Positions 16,873 through 26,180 of a stretch of DNA of 64,000 bases are shown one piece after another. The notes under the pieces are model-generated. The model worked only from the letters and a program-made list of their open reading frames with translations, was not told the origin of the DNA and made no database searches. Each line of letters starts with the position of its first letter. The first letter of the stretch is position 1. A program made the position numbers and the translations under genes. The DNA is taken from the NCBI RefSeq assembly GCF_036169555.1, contig NZ_CP108032.1, positions 4,836,001 through 4,900,000 of the forward strand. The letters run 5' to 3'. This stretch comes from Streptomyces sp. NBC_00306. Its GTDB lineage: Bacteria; Actinomycetota; Actinomycetes; Streptomycetales; Streptomycetaceae.

Positions 16873-17817
16873 TCACGATGTCCTGGCTGCTGTGCGGCGG
16901 CGTTGCAGGGCCCACAGTGACTTCTGGATCAGCAGCGTCAGCGTGCCCGCGAGCACGATGCCCAGCAGGTTCAGCAGCAGCTGCTCCGTCGAACCCCACG
17001 CCTGCGCGTACTCGCCGAAGCTGAACGCGACCGCCGCGTTCGCCGCCGCCGGGACCGTCGTCACCGAGATCGCCACGCCCACCAGCGCACCGGACTTCGC
17101 CGACGTCAGCGAGAGCATGCCCGCCGCGCCCGCGAGCACCGCGACGACGAACGAGAACCAGTCCGGGTTGTAGATGAAGCTGGTGTTGGGCCGTTCGGCC
17201 CGCACCTTCGCCGCGTCGAAGAGATCGACCCAGCTCATGAAGTGGCTGAAGCCGACCGTGATCAGCATGGCGAGGGCGAAACCCACGATCAGGGCGACGA
17301 ACGAGCGCCACGCCAGCCGCGGAGCGCGCTGCACCAGCGCCGTGCAGAAACCGGCCAGCGGGCCGAACTCCGGGCCCACCGCCATCGCGCCCACGATGAG
17401 GATCGCGTTGTCGAGCACCACACCGCACGCCGCGAGCATCGTCGCCAGCGTCAGAAACGCTATGTAGGTGACGGAGAGCGTCGACTCCTCGTGGGTCGCG
17501 TCGGTCAGATGCTCCCAGAGCACCGCGTCCGCACCCTCGCCCGGTGCGTCCTTCTCGGCCTTGTCGGCCCGCTTCGACAGCGACAGTTCGATGCCCTCGA
17601 CGGCGATCGAACCGTGCTCGTCGAGGCCGAGGGTCCGCAGACCCCCGATCAGTTCGTCGGCCGCCTCGCGCGCCACGTCGCACTGCACCACGTCGCCGGC
17701 GGGATCGCGAGCCGCCCCCGCGAACACGGCGAGATGGGCCGTGCCGACCGTCCCCTCGATGAGACGTACCGCCTCGTCGGTCGTGTCCGCCGGGGTGATC
17801 AGGCGCAGATGCAGCAC
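16873..17817 (-). CDS. DUF389 family membrane protein
   Basis: An integral membrane protein (314 aa) of the DUF389 family, whose biochemical role is unknown. The N-terminal soluble domain (about residues 1-105) is followed by around six membrane segments, with the family-typical acidic Gly-rich stretch ILIVGAMAVGPEFGPLAGF. The start is GTG 17817 (VLHLRLITPAD) with GGAGG overlapping the coaA stop region, so it is translated right after coaA with an 11-nt gap. Earlier in-frame starts inside coaA are rejected. Co-transcription with pantothenate kinase hints at a cofactor or transport link, but this is only context. Confidence 0.85.
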   Translation of the reverse strand: MLHLRLITPADTTDEAVRLIEGTVGTAHLAVFAGAARDPAGDVVQCDVAREAADELIGGLRTLGLDEHGSIAVEGIELSLSKRADKAEKDAPGEGADAVLWEHLTDATHEESTLSVTYIAFLTLATMLAACGVVLDNAILIVGAMAVGPEFGPLAGFCTALVQRAPRLAWRSFVALIVGFALAMLITVGFSHFMSWVDLFDAAKVRAERPNTSFIYNPDWFSFVVAVLAGAAGMLSLTSAKSGALVGVAISVTTVPAAANAAVAFSFGEYAQAWGSTEQLLLNLLGIVLAGTLTLLIQKSLWALQRRRTAARTS

Positions 17818-17828
17818 CCGCTGCCTCC

Positions 17829-18824
17829 TCAGAGCTTGCGCAGGGACAGACGCTGGACCTTGTGGTCGGGACCCTTGCGGAGCACCAGGGTGGCACGGCT
17901 GCGCGTGGGTGCCACGTTCTCCAGCAGGTTGGGCTTGTTGATGGTGCGCCACATCGTCCGGGCGTAGTCCAGTGCCTCGTCCTCGGAGACCTGGGTGTAC
18001 TTCCGGAAGTACGAGAACGGGTTCTGGAACGCCGTCTCCCGCAGTTTGCGGAAGCGGTTGAGGTACCAGTGCTCGATGTCCTCGGCGCGGGCGTCGACGT
18101 ACACCGAGAAGTCGAAGTAGTCGGCGAGACCGACGCGGGTGCGGCCGTCCTTGCCGGGCAGCGCGGGCTGGAGCACGTTGAGGCCCTCGACGATCAGGAT
18201 GTCGGGGCGGCGGACCGTCAGGCGTTCGCCGGGCACGATGTCGTAGATCAGATGCGAGTAGACGGGGGCCGTGACCTCGTCCTTGCCCGCCTTGATGTCG
18301 GCGACGAACCGGGTCAGGGCCCTGCGGTCGTACGACTCGGGGAAGCCCTTGCGGGACATCAGCCCGCGTGACTCCAGCTCCTTCATCGGCAGCAGGAAGC
18401 CGTCGGTGGTGACCAGTTCGACGCGCGGGTGCTCGGGCCAGCGGGCGAGGAGGGCCTGGAGCAGTCGGGCGACGGTGGACTTGCCGACCGCGACGGAGCC
18501 GGCGACCCCTATGACGAACGGCGTGCCGCGCTGGGCGCCGTGCCCGCCGCCCGCGTCACCGAGGAAGGTGTTGAGCGCGCCCCGCAGTTCACCGGTGGCC
18601 TGGACATACAGATTGAGGAGTCGCGACAGCGGCAGATAGACGTCCCGCACCTCGTCCAGGTCGATGACGTCGCCCAGCCCTCGCAGCCGCTCGACCTCCT
18701 CGGCCGTGAGGGGGAGCGGCGTCTTCTCGCGCAGCGCGCTCCACTCCGCGCGGGTGAGGTCGACGTAGGGCGTCGACGCGTGTTCGGCCCGGCGGTGGGC
18801 GCTTCGTGGCGGCGAAGAGATCAC
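17829..18824 (-). CDS. coaA: pantothenate kinase, type I
   Basis: Phosphorylates pantothenate, the first committed step of coenzyme A synthesis (331 aa). P-loop GSVAVGKST lies at about residues 112-120, followed by VELVTTDGFLLP (substrate/catalytic Asp) and the PDILIVEGLNVLQ segment. The C-terminus ends with the conserved RKGPDHKVQRLSLRKL. It is divergent from glmS (78-bp shared upstream region) and is followed by the DUF389 gene in an apparent operon. Confidence 0.96.
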   Translation of the reverse strand: MISSPPRSAHRRAEHASTPYVDLTRAEWSALREKTPLPLTAEEVERLRGLGDVIDLDEVRDVYLPLSRLLNLYVQATGELRGALNTFLGDAGGGHGAQRGTPFVIGVAGSVAVGKSTVARLLQALLARWPEHPRVELVTTDGFLLPMKELESRGLMSRKGFPESYDRRALTRFVADIKAGKDEVTAPVYSHLIYDIVPGERLTVRRPDILIVEGLNVLQPALPGKDGRTRVGLADYFDFSVYVDARAEDIEHWYLNRFRKLRETAFQNPFSYFRKYTQVSEDEALDYARTMWRTINKPNLLENVAPTRSRATLVLRKGPDHKVQRLSLRKL

Positions 18825-18902
18825 CTACACATTGTCAGGGGTGCGGGCGGGTTCTGGGTGGTGTGCTCGGTCACGCGCCGCGTGCCGCCGTAGGCTGCCG
18901 AC

Positions 18903-20750
18903 ATGTGCGGAATCGTGGGTTACGTCGGCGGACAGTCGGCGCTTGATGTGGTCATCGCGGGCCTGAAGCGGCTGGAGTACCGGGGCTACGACTCGGCCGG
19001 GGTCGCCGTGCTCTCCGACGGCGGGCTGGCCGCGGCGAAGAAGGCGGGCAAGCTCGTCAATCTGGAGAAGGAGCTGGTGGACCGGCCGCTGCCGAGCGGT
19101 TTCACCGGCATCGGGCACACCCGGTGGGCCACGCACGGCGGGCCGACCGACATCAACGCGCACCCTCATCTCGACAACGCGGGCCGTGTCGCCGTCGTGC
19201 ACAACGGCATCATCGAGAACTTCGCCGCCCTGCGGGCCGAGCTGGCGGAGCGCGGGCACGACCTCGCCTCGGAGACCGACACCGAGGTCGTGGCGCATCT
19301 GCTCGCCGAGAACTTCTCCTCCTGCGGCGACCTCCCCGAGGCGATGCGCCAGGTGTGTCGCCGGCTGGAGGGTGCCTTCACCCTGGTCGCGGTGCACGCG
19401 GACGAGCCGGACGTGGTCGTGGGCGCGCGCCGCAACTCACCGCTGGTGGTGGGCGTCGGCGACGGCGAGTCCTTCCTCGCCTCGGACGTCGCGGCGTTCA
19501 TCGCCCACACCCGCTCGGCGCTGGAGCTCGGCCAGGACCAGGTCGTGGAGCTGCGCCGGGACGGGGTGACGGTCACCGACTTCGACGGCGCTCCGGCGGA
19601 CGTGCGCGCCTACCACGTGGACTGGGACGCCTCGGCCGCCGAGAAGGGCGGCTACGACTACTTCATGCTGAAGGAGATCGCCGAGCAGCCGAAGGCGGTC
19701 GCCGACACCCTGCTGGGCCGTATCGACGCGGAGGGCTCGCTCACCCTCGACGAGGTGCGCATCCCGGCGTCTGTGCTGCGCGAGGCCGACAAGGTCGTCA
19801 TCGTGGCCTGCGGCACCGCCTTCCACGCGGGCATGATTGCCAAGTACGCCATCGAGCACTGGACGAGGATCCCGTGCGAGGTGGAGCTGGCGAGCGAGTT
19901 CCGCTACCGCGATCCGATCCTGGACCAGCGCACGCTGGTGATCGCGATCTCCCAGTCCGGCGAGACCATGGACACCCTGATGGCGCTGCGGCACGCGCGG
20001 GAGCAGGGCGCGCGGGTGCTGGCCATCTGCAACACCAACGGTTCGACCATCCCGCGGGAGTCGGACGCCGTGCTCTACACGCACGCCGGTCCCGAGGTCG
20101 CCGTGGCGTCCACGAAGGCGTTCCTGACCCAGCTGGTGGCCTGCTATCTGGTCGCGCTGTATCTGGGGCAGGTGCGGGGCACCAAGTGGGGTGACGAAAT
20201 CCGGGCCGTCGTAAGGGACTTGGCGAAGATCTCCGGCGAGGTCGACCGGGTGCTGGAGACGATGGAGCCGGTCCGCGCGCTGGCCCGCTCGCTCGCCGAC
20301 AAGAACACCGTCCTGTTCCTCGGCCGTCATGTGGGCTACCCGGTGGCCCTGGAGGGGGCGCTGAAGCTCAAGGAACTGGCGTACATGCACGCGGAGGGCT
20401 TCGCCGCCGGCGAGCTCAAGCACGGGCCGATCGCGCTGATCGAGGAGGACCTGCCGGTGGTGGTCGTGGTGCCGTCGCCGCGCGGCCGTTCGGTCCTGCA
20501 CGACAAGATCGTCTCGAACATCCAGGAGATCAGGGCGCGCGGGGCGCGGACGATCGTGATCGCGGAGGAGGGGGACGAGACGGTCGTGCCGTACGCCGAC
20601 CACCTCATCCGTATTCCGGTCACACCGACGCTGCTCCAGCCGATGGTGGCGACCGTGCCGTTGCAGGTCTTCGCCTGTGAGCTGGCGACGGCCCGCGGCA
20701 ACGAGGTGGACCAGCCCCGCAACCTCGCGAAGTCGGTCACCGTCGAATGA
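18903..20750 (+). CDS. glmS: glutamine-fructose-6-phosphate aminotransferase (isomerizing)
   Basis: Makes glucosamine-6-phosphate from fructose-6-phosphate and glutamine (615 aa). The N-terminal Ntn glutaminase has catalytic Cys2 (MCGIVGYVG) and the GIGHTRWATHG motif. Two SIS isomerase domains follow, with SQSGET and the C-terminal NLAKSVTVE tail. No glmS ribozyme fold is apparent in the short leader. The stop overlaps the acpS start (ATGA). With GlmM it feeds peptidoglycan precursors. Confidence 0.98.
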   Translation: MCGIVGYVGGQSALDVVIAGLKRLEYRGYDSAGVAVLSDGGLAAAKKAGKLVNLEKELVDRPLPSGFTGIGHTRWATHGGPTDINAHPHLDNAGRVAVVHNGIIENFAALRAELAERGHDLASETDTEVVAHLLAENFSSCGDLPEAMRQVCRRLEGAFTLVAVHADEPDVVVGARRNSPLVVGVGDGESFLASDVAAFIAHTRSALELGQDQVVELRRDGVTVTDFDGAPADVRAYHVDWDASAAEKGGYDYFMLKEIAEQPKAVADTLLGRIDAEGSLTLDEVRIPASVLREADKVVIVACGTAFHAGMIAKYAIEHWTRIPCEVELASEFRYRDPILDQRTLVIAISQSGETMDTLMALRHAREQGARVLAICNTNGSTIPRESDAVLYTHAGPEVAVASTKAFLTQLVACYLVALYLGQVRGTKWGDEIRAVVRDLAKISGEVDRVLETMEPVRALARSLADKNTVLFLGRHVGYPVALEGALKLKELAYMHAEGFAAGELKHGPIALIEEDLPVVVVVPSPRGRSVLHDKIVSNIQEIRARGARTIVIAEEGDETVVPYADHLIRIPVTPTLLQPMVATVPLQVFACELATARGNEVDQPRNLAKSVTVE

Positions 20751-21115
20751 TCATCGGGGTGGGGATCGACGTCGCCGAGATCGACCGGTTCACCGCGTCG
20801 ATGCGGCGCACCCCCGGAATGGCCGGACGGCTCTTCGTGGAGAGCGAGTTGCTGCTGCCCAGCGGGGAGCAGCGGGGCTATGCCTCCCTCGCGGCCCGGT
20901 TCGCCGCGAAGGAGGCGCTCGCCAAGGCCCTCGGCGCGCCCGCGGGTCTGTACTGGACGGACGCCGAGGTGTACGTCGAGGACAACGGCAGGCCCCGGCT
21001 GCGGGTGCGTGGCACGGTCGCCGCACGGGCCGAGGAACTCGGGGTGCGGTCCTGGCACGTCTCGCTCAGTCATGACGCGGGCGTGGCCTCCGCCGTGGTG
21101 ATCGCGGAGGGCTGA
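20747..21115 (+). CDS. acpS: holo-[acyl-carrier-protein] synthase
   Basis: Transfers 4'-phosphopantetheine from CoA to apo-ACP (122 aa). It begins MIIGVGIDVAEIDRF with the Mg-binding Asp, followed by the second conserved motif RFAAKEALAKALG and the C-terminal HVSLSHDAGVASAVVI. The start overlaps the glmS stop by 4 nt. Its substrate CoA ties it to the nearby coaA. Confidence 0.97.
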   Translation: MIIGVGIDVAEIDRFTASMRRTPGMAGRLFVESELLLPSGEQRGYASLAARFAAKEALAKALGAPAGLYWTDAEVYVEDNGRPRLRVRGTVAARAEELGVRSWHVSLSHDAGVASAVVIAEG

Positions 21116-21148
21116 CAGGGGGGGCCGGCGCCCGCGCGCTCGTACGGG

Positions 21149-21175
21149 CAAGTGCGCTCCCGCCCGGCGCACTTG
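21149..21175 (+). terminator. hairpin between acpS and the NAD(P)HX repair gene
   Basis: The perfect arms CAAGTGCGC (21149-21157) and GCGCACTTG (21167-21175) flank a 9-nt loop, 33 nt after acpS and 42 nt before the next start. Probably partial termination or mRNA processing. Confidence 0.5.
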
Positions 21176-21217
21176 GATCCCGCGCGGGCCGGCACCCGGT
21201 GGGGCAGACTCGGGGGC

Positions 21218-22660
21218 ATGCGTACTGCGTACAGCGTGGAGACCGTCAGGAACGCCGAGACCGAGCTGATGGCCCGGCTCCCGGAGGGCGTCCTCATGCA
21301 GCGGGCGGCGGCCGGGCTGGCCGCCGCCTGTGCCGATCTGCTCGGCCGGGTGTACGGAGCGCGCGTCGTCATGCTCGTGGGCAGCGGGGACAACGGCGGC
21401 GACGCGCTGTACGCCGGCGCCCGGCTCGCCCGCCGCGGTGCGGGTGTCTCCGCGGTGCTCCTCGCCCCGGACCGGACACATCAGGGCGGCCTCGCGGCCT
21501 TCACCGGCGCGGGCGGCCGGGTCACGGACGACCCCTTCGAGGTGCTGGCCGTCGCCGACCTGGTGCTGGACGGCATCACCGGCATCGGCGGCAAGGGGGG
21601 TCTGCGGCCGGACGCCGTACCGGTGGCCCGCGCGGCCCGCGGCTCGAACGCCGTCGTCGTCGCCGTCGACCTGCCGAGCGGTGTCGAGGCGGACAGCGGC
21701 GAGGTGCGCGGGGAGGCCCTGCGGGCGGACGCGACGGTGACGTTCGGCACGTACAAGCCGGGGCTGCTGATCGACCCGGCCCGCGAGTACGCCGGCACGG
21801 TACGGCTCGTCGGCATCGGCCTGGAGGCGCATCTGCCGTCCGTGCCGGACCTGGAGGCGCTCCAGCACGCGGACGTGGCCCGTCTGCTGCCCGAACCGGC
21901 GGCGGAGAGCGACAAGTACCGGCGGGGCGTCGTCGGCGTCGTCGCCGGCTCCGCCCGCTACCCCGGCGCGGCGGTGCTGGCCGTGGCGGGCGCGCTGCGC
22001 GGCGGGGCGGGGGCCGTGCGGTACGTGGGGCACGCGGCCGAGGCGGTGATCGCCCGGTTCCCCGAGACGCTGGTCCACGCGGGACCGCCGGCGAAGGCGG
22101 GCCGGGTACAGGCCTGGGTCGTCGGCCCGGGTCTCGGCGACGACGAGGAGGCCGTACGCGACGTCCTCGCCTCGGACGTCCCGGTGCTGGTCGACGCGGA
22201 CGGTCTGCGGTTGCTGGACGCAGCGGCCGTACGCGACCGCGAGGCGCCCACCCTGCTGACCCCGCACGCGGGCGAGGCGGCGGCGCTGCTCGGTGTAGCG
22301 CGCGAGGAGGTGGAGTCCTCACGGCTGGCCTCCGTCCGCGAACTGGCCGCGCGCTACGGCGCGACGGCGCTCCTCAAGGGCTCGACCACGCTGGTCGCCG
22401 CGCCGGAGGGCAGCGGTACGCCTGTACGGGTCAACCCGATGGGCAGTCCGTGGCTGGCGACGGCGGGCAGTGGCGATGTGCTCTCGGGCCTCGCGGGTTC
22501 CTTGCTGGCGGCGGGTCTGGAGCCGCGCGACGCGGGGTCGGTGGCGGCGTATCTGCACGGACTGGCGGCGAGGCACGCGGTGGCGGAGGGCACGCCGATC
22601 ACGTCGTACGAGGTGGCATCGGCGCTCTCGTCGGCGTGGCACGACGTGACCCACACCTGA
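21218..22660 (+). CDS. nnr: bifunctional NAD(P)HX epimerase / ADP-dependent dehydratase
   Basis: Repairs hydrated NAD(P)H (480 aa). The N-terminal YjeF_N epimerase domain (about 1-205) has GSGDNGGDALYAGARL and VVAVDLPSGV. The C-terminal ribokinase-like dehydratase domain (about 215-475) has TPHAGEAAALLG, the KGSTTLVAAP strand and the catalytic NPMGSPWLATAGSGDVLSG motif. The start is ATG 21218 (MRTAYSVETVRNAE); the in-frame upstream extension from 21152 has no family match. It is commonly found between acpS and alr in actinobacteria. Confidence 0.95.
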   Translation: MRTAYSVETVRNAETELMARLPEGVLMQRAAAGLAAACADLLGRVYGARVVMLVGSGDNGGDALYAGARLARRGAGVSAVLLAPDRTHQGGLAAFTGAGGRVTDDPFEVLAVADLVLDGITGIGGKGGLRPDAVPVARAARGSNAVVVAVDLPSGVEADSGEVRGEALRADATVTFGTYKPGLLIDPAREYAGTVRLVGIGLEAHLPSVPDLEALQHADVARLLPEPAAESDKYRRGVVGVVAGSARYPGAAVLAVAGALRGGAGAVRYVGHAAEAVIARFPETLVHAGPPAKAGRVQAWVVGPGLGDDEEAVRDVLASDVPVLVDADGLRLLDAAAVRDREAPTLLTPHAGEAAALLGVAREEVESSRLASVRELAARYGATALLKGSTTLVAAPEGSGTPVRVNPMGSPWLATAGSGDVLSGLAGSLLAAGLEPRDAGSVAAYLHGLAARHAVAEGTPITSYEVASALSSAWHDVTHT

Positions 22661-23096
22661 GGGGGTGCGCCTCAATCGCCGGCGGGGCTTGATGTGCGGG
22701 GCGGGCGTGGTCTGCGGGGCAGGCATTTCAGCCCGTCCGGCGATTGAGGACACGCCCGTAGGGCGTGCGGTGTGACGAGGGGTGCGGGTGGTGGCCGGGG
22801 CGCTGCCCCGGGCCCCGCGCCTCAATCGCCGGCGGGGCTTGATGTGCGGGCCCATGCCCCGGCGGGGCTTGATGTGCGGGTGCTTGCCCTGGCGGGGCTT
22901 GATTTTGTGCCGCACACCGGCTGTGCGGGGCAGGTAATTCCAGCCCGTCCGGCGTTTGAGGACACGCCCGTAGAGCGTGCCGTGCGACGACAGGCGCGGC
23001 CGGCCGGCGGCGCGTCCCCGCCCACAGGACCGGGTTCCTGCGGCCGCCAGGCCGCCCCGCAAAGGATCCTCACCGCCCTCTGAGACACTGGGCGCG
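22661..23096. repeat. intergenic repeat island with inverted half-elements
   Basis: Non-coding. Direct copies of a CCTCAATCGCCGGCGGGGCT arm continuing into TTGATGTGCGGG lie at 22670-22700 and 22820-22850, with degenerate copies at 22857-22880 and 22887-22910. Two inverse-oriented copies beginning AGCCCGTCCGGCG-W-TTGAGG lie at about 22729-22768 and 22941-22980, each ending in a CACGCCCGTAG-R-GCGTGC palindrome. The same family occurs downstream of glmM. No gene or RNA was recognised. Confidence 0.8.
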
Positions 23097-24248
23097 ATGA
23101 GCCAGACACCGCCGCCGCGCGCCCGCGCCGAGATCGATCTCGCAGCCCTGCGCGCCAACGTCCGCGCCCTGCGCGCCCGCGCGCCCCAGGCCGCCCTCAT
23201 GGCCGTGGTGAAGTCGGACGCGTACGGACACGGCATGGTGCCCTGCGCCAGGGCGGCCCAGGCGGCCGGGGCGACCTGGCTCGGCACGGCGACCCCCCAG
23301 GAGGCGCTGGCGCTGCGCGCGGCCGGCATCCAGGGGCGCGTGATGTGCTGGCTGTGGACCCCCGGCGACCCGTGGCGCGAGGGCATCGAGGCCGATCTCG
23401 ACATGGGGGTGAGCGGCCTGTGGGCGCTCACCGAGGTCACGGCCGCCGCCCGGGAGGCGGGACGCCCGGCGAGGATCCAGCTCAAGGCCGACACCGGCCT
23501 CGGCCGCAACGGCTGCCAGCCTGCCGACTGGCCCGAACTGGTCGCCGCCGCGCTCGATGCGGAGGCCGAGGGCACCGTGAAGGTGACCGGCCTGTGGTCC
23601 CACTTCGCGTGCGCCGACGAGCCCGGTCACCCCTCGATCGCCGCCCAGCTGGACGTGTTCCGCGAGATGGTGGCGTACGCCGAGAAGGAGGGCGTCGAGC
23701 CCGAGGTCCGGCACCTGGCCAACTCCCCGGCCACCCTGACCCTTCCCGACTCGCACTTCGACCTGGTCCGTACGGGCATCGCGATGTACGGCATCTCGCC
23801 CAGCCCCGAGCTCGGCACGCACGAGGAGCTCGGCCTGCGGCCGGTCATGACGCTCGCCGCCTCCCTCGCGCTGGTCAAGCAGGTCCCGGCCGGACACGGC
23901 GTCAGTTACGGGCACCACTACGTCACCTCGCACGAGACGACGCTCGGCCTCGTCCCCCTCGGCTACGCGGACGGCATCCCGCGCCACGCGTCCGGCCGGG
24001 GTCCGCTGCTGGTCGGCGGCGAACGGCACACGATCGCGGGGCGGGTCGCCATGGACCAGTTCGTGGTGGACCTCGGTGGGCAGAAGATCCACGAAGGCGC
24101 CGAGGCACTCTTGTTCGGGCCGGGTGACCGGGGCGAGCCGACCGCCGAGGACTGGGCGGAGGCGGCAGGGACCATCGCCTACGAAATCGTCACCCGCATC
24201 GGAACAAGGGTTCCGCGCGTCCATCTGAACGAGGACTCCGACGAGTAG
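23097..24248 (+). CDS. alr: alanine racemase
   Basis: A PLP enzyme that makes D-alanine for peptidoglycan (383 aa). The PLP lysine is K39 in VVKSDAYGHG; the second catalytic base is the Tyr in GIAMYGISPSPE (fold-type III), and the conserved GYADGIPRHASGRGPLLVGG region is present. The start is ATG 23097; earlier in-frame codons run into repeat DNA and are rejected. The alpha/beta hydrolase gene follows after 10 nt. Confidence 0.97.
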   Translation: MSQTPPPRARAEIDLAALRANVRALRARAPQAALMAVVKSDAYGHGMVPCARAAQAAGATWLGTATPQEALALRAAGIQGRVMCWLWTPGDPWREGIEADLDMGVSGLWALTEVTAAAREAGRPARIQLKADTGLGRNGCQPADWPELVAAALDAEAEGTVKVTGLWSHFACADEPGHPSIAAQLDVFREMVAYAEKEGVEPEVRHLANSPATLTLPDSHFDLVRTGIAMYGISPSPELGTHEELGLRPVMTLAASLALVKQVPAGHGVSYGHHYVTSHETTLGLVPLGYADGIPRHASGRGPLLVGGERHTIAGRVAMDQFVVDLGGQKIHEGAEALLFGPGDRGEPTAEDWAEAAGTIAYEIVTRIGTRVPRVHLNEDSDE

Positions 24249-24258
24249 GAGCGGCACG

Positions 24259-25494
24259 GTGAGCGAGACCAGCACGGGGGACGTCGTGGCGGTGGCGGCT
24301 ACGGCCGTTCAGTCCGCCGCGACGGGCAGCTGGCGCCGGGCGGGCGTCGCCGGCGCCGCGATAGGCGTGATCGCCGCCGGCGCCGCGGCCGGCGTCGCAC
24401 TGGAGCGGCTGACGGTGGGCCGCGGCATGCGCAAGAAGGCCCGGCTCGCACTGGACGCGGCGGGCCCGTACGGCGCGCTGCGCGGACTGCCCGGCAAGGC
24501 ACTCGCCGACGACGGCAGCGAGCTGTACTACGAGGTGGACGACGTCGACCCGGACGCGGCGGGCCCGCGCCGCCGCCGGCTCTTCGGCCGCAAGGCGCCC
24601 GCGCCGGTCACGGTCGTCTTCAGCCACGGCTACTGCCTCAGCCAGGACTCCTGGCACTTCCAGCGCGCCGCCCTGCGCGGCCTGGTGCGCACCGTGCACT
24701 GGGACCAGCGCAGCCACGGCCGCTCCAGCCGGGGCGCCTCGCAGTCGGGCCCGGACGCCGTACCGGTCTCCATCGACCAGCTGGGCCGTGACCTGAAGGC
24801 GGTCATCGACGCGGCGGCGCCCGAGGGTCCGCTCGTGCTTGTCGGGCATTCCATGGGCGGGATGACCGTGATGGCGATGGCCGACCAGTTCCCCGAGGTC
24901 GTGCGCGAGCGCGTCGTCGGCGTCGCCTTCGTGGGCACCTCGTGCGGCCGGCTCGGCGAGGTGAACTACGGCCTCCCGGTCGCGGGCGTCAACGCGGTAC
25001 GGCGGGTGCTCCCCGGCGTCCTGAAGGCGCTCGGCTCGCAGGCCGAGCTGGTCGAGCGCGGCCGGCGCGCCACCGCCGACCTCTTCGCCGGTCTGATCAA
25101 GCGCTACTCGTTCTCGTCCAAGGACGTCGACCCGGCGGTCGCGCGGTTCGCCGAGCGGATGATCGAGTCGACCCCCATCGACGTGGTCGCGGAGTTCTAC
25201 CCGGCCTTCGTCGAGCACGACAAGGCGGAGGCGCTGCCCATCTTCCGCGAGGTGCCGGTGCTCGTCCTCGCGGGTGACAAGGACCTGGTGACCCCGAGCT
25301 CGCACAGCGAGGCCATCGCGGACCTGCTCCCGGACTCCGAGCTGGTGATCGTGCCGGACGGCGGACACCTGGTGATGCTGGAGCACCCGGAGGTCGTCAC
25401 GGACCGGCTGGCGGACCTGTTGGCACGCGTCGGAGCCGTACCGGCAGCGGCTAACGTTGGCCCGTATGGAAGCACCGCACAGCCCGGCGGCTGA
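24259..25494 (+). CDS. alpha/beta hydrolase with N-terminal membrane segment
   Basis: 411 aa. An N-terminal Ala/Gly-rich hydrophobic segment (about 25-48, probable signal anchor) precedes an alpha/beta hydrolase fold. The nucleophile elbow is GHSMGG; the acid and His are plausibly the Asp in LAGDKDLVTP and the His in PDGGHLVMLEHPE. The substrate is unknown. GGAG precedes GTG 24259. It lies between alr and tsaE and its 3' end overlaps tsaE by 29 bp, a conserved actinobacterial arrangement. Confidence 0.88.
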   Translation: MSETSTGDVVAVAATAVQSAATGSWRRAGVAGAAIGVIAAGAAAGVALERLTVGRGMRKKARLALDAAGPYGALRGLPGKALADDGSELYYEVDDVDPDAAGPRRRRLFGRKAPAPVTVVFSHGYCLSQDSWHFQRAALRGLVRTVHWDQRSHGRSSRGASQSGPDAVPVSIDQLGRDLKAVIDAAAPEGPLVLVGHSMGGMTVMAMADQFPEVVRERVVGVAFVGTSCGRLGEVNYGLPVAGVNAVRRVLPGVLKALGSQAELVERGRRATADLFAGLIKRYSFSSKDVDPAVARFAERMIESTPIDVVAEFYPAFVEHDKAEALPIFREVPVLVLAGDKDLVTPSSHSEAIADLLPDSELVIVPDGGHLVMLEHPEVVTDRLADLLARVGAVPAAANVGPYGSTAQPGG

Positions 25495-25978
25495 GGCCGT
25501 CGCCCGTCTCGCCGTCGAATCCCCCGAGCAGATGCAGGACGTGGGGCGCCGGCTCGCGAAACTGCTGCGCCCCGGCGACCTGGTGATGCTCACCGGTGAG
25601 CTCGGCGCCGGCAAGACGACGCTGACCCGGGGCCTCGGCGAAGGCCTCGGGGTCCGCGGCGCCGTCACCTCCCCGACCTTCGTCATCGCCCGGGTCCACC
25701 CCTCGCTCACCGGCGGCCCCGCGCTGGTCCACGTCGACGCGTACCGCCTCGGTGGGGGACTGGACGAGATGGAGGACCTCGACCTCGACGTCTCGCTGCC
25801 CGAGTCGGTCGTGGTCGTGGAGTGGGGCGACGGCAAGGTCGAGGACCTCTCCGACGACCGGCTGCATGTGGTCATCCACCGGGTCGTGGGCGACACGGAC
25901 GACGACCACCGCGATGTCACGCTGACCGGGTTCGGCGGCCGGTGGTCGGGTGTGGACCTGGCCGCGGCCGGAATCTGA
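25466..25978 (+). CDS. tsaE: tRNA t6A37 biosynthesis ATPase TsaE
   Basis: An ATPase supporting TsaB-TsaD in N6-threonylcarbamoyladenosine formation at A37 of ANN-decoding tRNAs (170 aa). P-loop GELGAGKTT, SPTF switch, DAYRL and VEWGD motifs are present. ATG 25466 was chosen; TTG 25457 in the same frame is possible. tsaB and tsaD lie 1.4-3.6 kb downstream with unrelated genes between. The C-terminal 30 residues are poorly conserved. Confidence 0.95.
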   Translation: MEAPHSPAAEAVARLAVESPEQMQDVGRRLAKLLRPGDLVMLTGELGAGKTTLTRGLGEGLGVRGAVTSPTFVIARVHPSLTGGPALVHVDAYRLGGGLDEMEDLDLDVSLPESVVVVEWGDGKVEDLSDDRLHVVIHRVVGDTDDDHRDVTLTGFGGRWSGVDLAAAGI

Positions 25979-26019
25979 GCGAGGGACGTCGCGGGCCCGA
26001 GTGACGGGCATCGCGGACC

Positions 26020-26180
26020 CGGCGGCAGCCGAGGTGGCGGCACCCGGCCTGGCGGTACCGGGGCCTGGCGGCACCCGGGCCTGGCGGCACCCGGACCCGG
26101 CGGCACAGGGGCGACCGGACCCGCGGCACCCGAGCCCGGCGCAACGGACCCCCGCACCGGGCCCGTCCGTACCTGCCTCG
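26020..26180. repeat. degenerate short repeat with CCCGG/GGCGGCACC units
   Basis: A low-complexity stretch with many imperfect copies of a 9-12 bp unit (GGCGGCACCCGG and CCTGGCGG variants). It has open frames on both strands because of composition only. No gene is supported here. It ends about 110 bp before the palindrome at 26290. Confidence 0.5.

Noticed and set aside
18825..18902. glmS ribozyme/riboswitch upstream of glmS
   Set aside because: Only 78 bp separate coaA and glmS starts and no ribozyme core was seen; the element is typical of Firmicutes.
20336..22267. Long minus-strand frame opposite glmS, acpS and the NAD(P)HX repair gene
   Set aside because: Overlaps three solid genes and shows only composition-driven residues.
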